DNA from: Thermoplasmata archaeon
GTDB lineage: Archaea > Thermoplasmatota > Thermoplasmata > Lutacidiplasmatales > UBA184
Direction of reading: 5' to 3'
Assembly: GCA_030037695.1 (NCBI GenBank)
Contig: JASHQF010000070.1
Coordinates: 1 to 17,744 of the forward strand
Length of the DNA: 17,744 bases
Positions 14,432 to 17,744 of this stretch are shown piece after piece. The translations under genes and the position numbers were made by a program. How positions within the stretch are numbered: position 1 is the first letter of the stretch; each line of letters starts with the position of its first letter. The notes under the pieces are model-generated. The model was not told where the DNA came from, did not search any database, and saw nothing but the letters and a program-made list of their open reading frames with translations.

Positions 14432-16312
14432 ATGAGCCGCCCACCACCGTCCGGTGCGACCCTCATGGCTCCGCGCTCCCTAACGAACTCCCGGACCGCC
14501 GAGGGCTGGGAAGGCCTCGCGATCCTCGGACAAGCCTCCGTGGCGGGGTTCTCGCTCGAGGTCCCCGGGATCCTCTCGGGCGAAACGACCGAGCCGTCGG
14601 GGGCGTCGGCAACGCTCGTCGCGGAATCGGCCCCGGTCGGCACCCGGCGCCTCGTGCTCGTGCGGGGAACCGATCGGCTCGCTATCCCCTTCCCGATCCC
14701 CACGCCCGAGATCACCGGCGTCGGCCCGGGGGTGCATCGCCCGCGCCCCGAGATCGCGGTCGTGCACGCGCCTCTCCCCGACGCGTCCCTGACGGAGCTG
14801 GCCGCCCGCCCTCCGGAGCTCGTCCTCCTCGGCAACGCCGCCGCGCTGTGGAGCGAGGGAGAGCCGTTCGTCGAGGCGCTCGGGACGATCCGTTCTCGCC
14901 TGGGAGGAGCGCCTCTGATCTGGGCCCCGAGGGTCGCTCTCCCCCATCGTGTCCCGCTCCTCGCCTACCTCGGGGTCGACCTGCTCGATTCGACCGAGGG
15001 GCTCCTCCGCGCCGCGCGGGGGGTGTTCTTCGACACCACCCTCGGGGAGGGGGACGCCGGGGCGTCGGGCCGCGAGCAGGCGTGCGGTTGCGTGGCCTGT
15101 GCCCGCGTGCCGCCGGGGACCCTCGTCGAGCACGCCCGGGCGATGTACGATCGGGCGCGCCGGGAGACTCGCGCGGCGTTGCGGGCCGGCCGCCTGCGGG
15201 AGCTGGTCGAGAGCCGGCTCCCCTCCGAACCCGCCCTCGCCGAGATGCTCCGGTACGCCGACCGGCATCTCGCGGGGCTGCTCGAGGCGCGGGCTCCCGT
15301 GACGGGGGGGGCCACCCGCAGCTACGTCCTCGCCGAGTCGCACCGGCGTCCCGAGATGGTCCGGTTCCGCGCCCGGCTCCTCGAGCGGTACCGACCGCCC
15401 CCGTCGAAGGCGCTCCTCCTGGTCGTGCCGTGCTCGCGGACGAAGCCGTACCGCGCCTCCCCGTCGCATCGACGGTTCGCTCGGGCGCTCGCCGAGCTCG
15501 AAGGCCCCGAGCGCGTGCAGACCGTCTCCGTGAGCTCCCCGATCGGGGTCGTCCCCCGCGAGCTCGAGGACCTACCCCCCGCCCGACAGTACGACATTCC
15601 GGTGACCGGGGAGTGGCGAGAGGAGGAGCGAGCCGCGGTCGTCGACGGCCTCGCCCACCTGCTCCGGACCGGCGCGTACCGGACCGCCGTGCTCCATCTC
15701 GACCCCCACGAGTATGCGTTCCTCGCGGAAGCCCCGCTCGGCCCTGCGGCGATCCGGTGGACCGCGGCGGACGGGCGTCCCGGCTCGCCGGCGTCGCTCG
15801 AGCACCTGCGGCAGGAACTGGGAGCGCTGCTCTCGGAGCTCCCCCGGGCGACGGGAGGCCCGCTCGCGGTCGTGCGGGAGGAGCTACGGGAGGTCGCCAG
15901 CGTCCAGTTCGGGCGCGCGGGAGCCGAGCGGCTCTTTCAACCTCCGATCCGCCTGCACGGCCGACCCTGGTTCCAACGGATCAGCTCGAACGGCACCGAT
16001 CTCGCGTCCCTCCGGGAGGAGCGGGGGTTGTTCCACCTCACGCTCGCCGGAGCGCGTCGGATGGGGGAGGCCCTGCCGCGGATCGAGATCGATCCGGGCG
16101 TTCGGTTGGACGGGGACCTGTTCGTTCCCGGGGTTCGCTCGTCCGACCCGGCGATCCGCGAGGGAGATGAGGTCGCCCTGGTCCGCGACGGGGAGCTGGC
16201 CGCGGTCGGCGAAGCCGCCCTTCCCGGAGCTCTGCTTCAAAGCTTGGCGCGGGGGCTGGCCGTCCGCGTCCGGCACCGTGCGCCTCGTGCGACCGACATC
16301 GCCAAGACGTAG
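14432..16312 (+). CDS. arcS: Archaeosine synthase ArcS (preQ0-tRNA modifying enzyme)
   Basis: Converts preQ0 at position 15 of archaeal tRNAs towards archaeosine, after TgtA has inserted preQ0. The 626 residues have a TGT-like N-terminal domain with a zinc site C218-G-C220-V-A-C223 and H234. The ArcS-specific signature PCSRTKPYRASPSHRRF spans 333-349. A C-terminal PUA RNA-binding domain covers about 545-617 (HLTLAGARRMGEALPRIEI precedes it). The PCSxxKPY motif separates ArcS from the transglycosylase TgtA. ATG 14432 has GGGAGGT only two or three bases upstream. A second in-frame ATG at 14465 is possible, since family homology starts around residue 18. It lies 36 bp after ubiA on the same strand and a tRNA-Val gene follows 20 bp later. 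Confidence 0.92.
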   Translation: MSRPPPSGATLMAPRSLTNSRTAEGWEGLAILGQASVAGFSLEVPGILSGETTEPSGASATLVAESAPVGTRRLVLVRGTDRLAIPFPIPTPEITGVGPGVHRPRPEIAVVHAPLPDASLTELAARPPELVLLGNAAALWSEGEPFVEALGTIRSRLGGAPLIWAPRVALPHRVPLLAYLGVDLLDSTEGLLRAARGVFFDTTLGEGDAGASGREQACGCVACARVPPGTLVEHARAMYDRARRETRAALRAGRLRELVESRLPSEPALAEMLRYADRHLAGLLEARAPVTGGATRSYVLAESHRRPEMVRFRARLLERYRPPPSKALLLVVPCSRTKPYRASPSHRRFARALAELEGPERVQTVSVSSPIGVVPRELEDLPPARQYDIPVTGEWREEERAAVVDGLAHLLRTGAYRTAVLHLDPHEYAFLAEAPLGPAAIRWTAADGRPGSPASLEHLRQELGALLSELPRATGGPLAVVREELREVASVQFGRAGAERLFQPPIRLHGRPWFQRISSNGTDLASLREERGLFHLTLAGARRMGEALPRIEIDPGVRLDGDLFVPGVRSSDPAIREGDEVALVRDGELAAVGEAALPGALLQSLARGLAVRVRHRAPRATDIAKT

Positions 16313-16332
16313 GAGGGGGTCGACGCCCTTCG

Positions 16333-16405
16333 GGGCCGGTAGTCGAGGGGCGAAGATGCCGCGCTTACAACGCGGAGATCGGCGGTTCGAGTCCGTCCCG
16401 GCCCA
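16333..16405 (+). tRNA. tRNA-Val (anticodon UAC)
   Basis: Seventy-three bases fold as a canonical tRNA without intron. The acceptor stem GGGCCGG/CCGGCCC is perfect and the D-arm is 16342-16357. The anticodon stem CCGCG/CGCGG encloses CTTACAA, with TAC at 16366-16368. The variable loop has five bases. The T stem GGCGG/CCGTC encloses TTCGAGT. The discriminator is A73 and no CCA is encoded. Position 15 (base 16347) is G, the archaeosine site. No clear TATA box precedes it, so it may be read through from arcS. Confidence 0.96.
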
Positions 16406-16645
16406 TCGCATATGCCGGGCCCGCGCTCGGTCTCGCCGACGGCGCGGTCGCGCTCCGTCGCCCGCGAGGGCGCCGCGCCGGGCCATCCTCGGTGGGGCGC
16501 CACCTGTACCGCGGGGCTAGGCCCCGCTCCACGTCCGAAAGGGCGGTGCAGCGCGGGGGGTACGGCCACGCGGGGGTGGCCCTGGCACCGCCTCCGGAAC
16601 GGAGGGGTTGATGAGCTCCGGCGCCGTAGCGGGTCCACCCCCATA
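16406..16645. other. Strongly structured non-coding stretch between tRNA-Val and the 8-TM gene
   Basis: No convincing coding frame or start fills these roughly 240 bases. Stems seen directly: GGTGG/CCACC (loop GGCG) at about 16490-16504; a perfect 7-bp stem GCGGGGC/GCCCCGC with TAG loop at 16511-16527; GGCGGTGC at 16542-16549 pairing with GCACCGCC at 16585-16592; inside that, GGCCAC 16564-16569 with GTGGCC 16576-16581; and CCTCCG/CGGAGG with GAA loop at 16591-16605. The last overlaps the long-range stem by two bases, so both cannot form fully. An imperfect long stem may close 16418-16475. It lacks the RNase P GAGGAAAGUCC motif and the SRP helix-8 GGAAG-AGCAG motif. Chance pairing in GC-rich DNA is the main alternative. 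Confidence 0.45.
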
Positions 16646-16652
16646 GGGAGGG
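16646..16652 (+). promoter_or_regulatory. Shine-Dalgarno site deciding the GTG start of the 8-TM protein
   Basis: GGGAGGG ends two bases before GTG 16655. With arcS (GGGAGGT two bases before ATG) this shows that unusually tight spacing recurs here. It supports 16655 rather than any start further upstream in the structured region. Confidence 0.55.
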
Positions 16653-16654
16653 TC

Positions 16655-17497
16655 GTGAAGCGACGGACGTCCGGACTCCTTCTGCTCCTGGCCGGAGGAT
16701 TGGTCGAGGTGGTCGGCGTCCTGATCGAAGTGTGGCAGGATCGAAACCCGAGCACGATCGCGCAGGGGATCACGTTGCCGACGTTCGTCGCTATGCTCGT
16801 CGGGATCGCGCTCGTCACGATCGGCTTCGGTCGCTGCCTCGCAGGACTCGAGCCCCGCGCGCGGCGAATCGCCGGCCTAGGGGGTTCGGTCCTAGCCGCC
16901 GCGCTGGGGCTCGGCGCCGTCGCCTGGCAGCTCCGGGCCGGTCTTCCGTCCGGGGGCAATCTCGATCTCGATTCGTACGCCGCCGGGGCCCTGGCTTTCC
17001 TCGGGGTCGCGATCGTCGCCCGTTCGATCGTTTCGCTCGCGGGCTCGGAGGCGGGTCGCCCGAACGAGGCGACCAACGTCGGAGGGTGGGGGTTGGGCGC
17101 CGGATTGGGAGCGGCGGGGGCAGCTGCCCTCGCGGTGGCGGTCGCGACGGTCCCGTGGCTCGACGGTCCGGTCCACCACGTCACTTCCCTCTACGCGCTG
17201 CTCACGATCGAGGCCGGCGGGGCAGGTACGTGGTTCGTCCTGGCCGGCTACGGTTCGGCCGTCCGGGACCTCGCGGGTCCGGCGCTGCGGGCCGCGCGGA
17301 GGCTGGGATTCGGCGTCGGCGCGGCCTTGGCCGCCGCTGGGGGCCTCTGGTGGGGCGCCTCAGCGCGGGTCGTCGACGCCCAGTTGATCGCGTGCGTGGC
17401 GCTGGTCCTCGCGGGGATCGGGCTGGTCGCGCTCGCCCTCCGACGGACGGACGAGCCGATCGCGCCGGTAGCCCGTCTTCGCAGCGCTCCGGACTGA
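16655..17497 (+). CDS. Eight-helix integral membrane protein of unknown function
   Basis: A 280-residue protein I do not recognise. About eight hydrophobic segments lie near residues 8-27, 40-62, 72-96, 108-130, 143-169, 175-202, 219-240 and 242-265. They are joined by short loops and contain many G, A and V small-residue runs. The N-terminus MKRR is basic, and the C-terminal tail of about 15 residues is polar. There is no transporter signature, metal motif or charged intramembrane cluster that would name a family. Isolated polar residues inside helices include E19 and E25. GTG 16655 is chosen for its ribosome-binding site and because hydrophobic sequence starts immediately after it. It follows tRNA-Val and the structured stretch, and a 19-bp perfect hairpin lies just after its stop. 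Confidence 0.68.
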   Translation: MKRRTSGLLLLLAGGLVEVVGVLIEVWQDRNPSTIAQGITLPTFVAMLVGIALVTIGFGRCLAGLEPRARRIAGLGGSVLAAALGLGAVAWQLRAGLPSGGNLDLDSYAAGALAFLGVAIVARSIVSLAGSEAGRPNEATNVGGWGLGAGLGAAGAAALAVAVATVPWLDGPVHHVTSLYALLTIEAGGAGTWFVLAGYGSAVRDLAGPALRAARRLGFGVGAALAAAGGLWWGASARVVDAQLIACVALVLAGIGLVALALRRTDEPIAPVARLRSAPD

Positions 17498-17505
17498 GGC
17501 GGACC

Positions 17506-17524
17506 GGGGCCGGTGCCCGGCCCC
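17506..17524. repeat. Perfect 8-bp inverted repeat after the 8-TM gene
   Basis: GGGGCCGG (17506-17513) and CCGGCCCC (17517-17524) flank a 3-base loop, nine bases after the TGA stop. There is no T-run, so it is not a typical archaeal intrinsic terminator. It could stabilise the mRNA 3' end or be chance in GC-rich DNA. Confidence 0.5.
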
Positions 17525-17559
17525 CGGGGCTCGTCGGGGTGGGCCCAACGGTCGCCTCG

Positions 17560-17585
17560 CTACGGAGATTACGCACTCCTACGGA
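17560..17585 (+). repeat. Direct repeat CTACGGA x2 upstream of the SixA-like gene promoter
   Basis: CTACGGA occurs at 17560-17566 and 17579-17585, a 19-bp period, with a third TACG between them and GGAG/CTCC as a small inverted repeat. It sits just upstream of the TTTAAG box, where a DNA-binding regulator could act. Its function is unknown. Confidence 0.35.
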
Positions 17586-17593
17586 CAGCACCC

Positions 17594-17599
17594 TTTAAG
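17594..17599 (+). promoter_or_regulatory. Candidate TATA-like box for the SixA-like gene
   Basis: TTTAAG, centred about 39 bp upstream of ATG 17636, gives a leader of about 13 nt. The spacing is like that of rpoL. Confidence 0.45.
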
Positions 17600-17635
17600 G
17601 GGAGAAGTCCATCGGGACCCCCCCTCGGAGCCTCG

Positions 17636-17744
17636 ATGTCTGCCCCCGCCCGCAAGGTTCGCAACGTGAGGGTCACCCTGGTCCGGCACGGCCCCGCGGA
17701 GGACCGGGACCCGGTGCGCTGGCCCGACGACGACCGACGGCCCC
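17636..17744 (+). CDS. SixA-like histidine phosphatase, 5' part only
   Basis: The first 36 codons of a protein in the histidine phosphatase (phosphoglycerate mutase-like) superfamily; the rest lies beyond the right edge. VRVTLVRHGPAEDRD contains the RHG signature at residues 17-19, whose His18 would form the phosphohistidine intermediate. The following DPVRWPDDDRRP resembles the SixA phosphohistidine phosphatase opening, in which a similar DP-RWPDD string leads to a conserved LT. A general phosphatase of the same fold cannot be excluded from this fragment. ATG 17636 gives about ten residues before the first strand and is consistent with the TTTAAG promoter. It is separated from the 8-TM gene by 138 bp, so it is probably transcribed on its own. 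Confidence 0.75.
   Translation, partial: MSAPARKVRNVRVTLVRHGPAEDRDPVRWPDDDRRP

Noticed and set aside
16511..16527. GCGGGGC/GCCCCGC hairpin as a transcription terminator
   Set aside because: No T-run follows. Archaeal intrinsic termination depends on T-rich sequence, so this is kept only as part of the structured region.
16608..16616. TTGATGA resembling a C box of a C/D guide RNA
   Set aside because: The first base departs from the consensus purine and no suitably placed D box CTGA is present.
16406..16645. Assignment of the structured stretch as SRP RNA or RNase P RNA
   Set aside because: I could not find the SRP helix-8 core or the RNase P conserved regions, so I left it unassigned.
16237..17184. 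Minus-strand open frame containing GRTRTADLRVVSAASSP and DYRPRR
   Set aside because: This string is the antisense translation of the tRNA-Val gene and its flanks, a well-known artefact in databases. The rest of the frame is a shadow of the 8-TM gene.
1..17744. CRISPR array, insertion sequence, prophage or defence system
   Set aside because: No regular repeats with spacers, no transposase or integrase motifs, no terminal inverted repeats and no toxin or nuclease cassette. Gene content is core metabolism and information processing.

Overview
The window reads as chromosomal DNA from a very GC-rich archaeon, most likely a euryarchaeote. Archaeal markers visible here are RNA polymerase subunit L, transcription factor S, archaeosine synthase ArcS, a Hef-type helicase, an archaeal Zn-bearing Tpt1/KptA, a HTH_10 (bacterio-opsin-activator type) regulator and AT-rich TATA-like boxes about 25-40 bp upstream of starts. 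A GC-rich lineage of Thermoplasmatota fits best (sedolisin, UbiA/UbiD quinone pair, no strongly acidic halophile proteome), but that is an inference from gene content. Genes cover almost everything, and no gene-free stretch exceeds 300 bp.

Left part (1-4057): purD, tfs and asnS run leftward as a compact set, with asnS cut by the window edge. Divergent from purD, rpoL and kptA run rightward. This block is information processing plus purine synthesis. Middle part (4073-9542): a Zn-ribbon single-pass membrane protein, then a GT2 glycosyltransferase and an aldehyde dehydrogenase as a two-gene leftward unit. A nuclease-less Hef-like helicase is divergent from the glycosyltransferase, and a dUTPase converges on the helicase.

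Right part (9649-17744): a sedolisin-type S53 peptidase converges on a HTH_10 regulator. A rightward run follows: ubiD, ubiA (4-bp overlap), arcS, a tRNA-Val(UAC) gene, about 240 bp of strongly structured non-coding DNA, an 8-TM protein of unknown function and the start of a SixA-like histidine phosphatase. UbiD and UbiA probably act in quinone (menaquinone-type) synthesis. ArcS makes archaeosine-15, and the tRNA-Val just downstream carries a G15.

No mobile element, CRISPR array, prophage or defence island is visible. The most interesting points are the unassigned structured region after tRNA-Val, the CrtQ-like glycosyltransferase coupled to an aldehyde dehydrogenase, two convergent gene pairs that share one CTAG as both stop codons, and a recurring short-leader or leaderless promoter layout.
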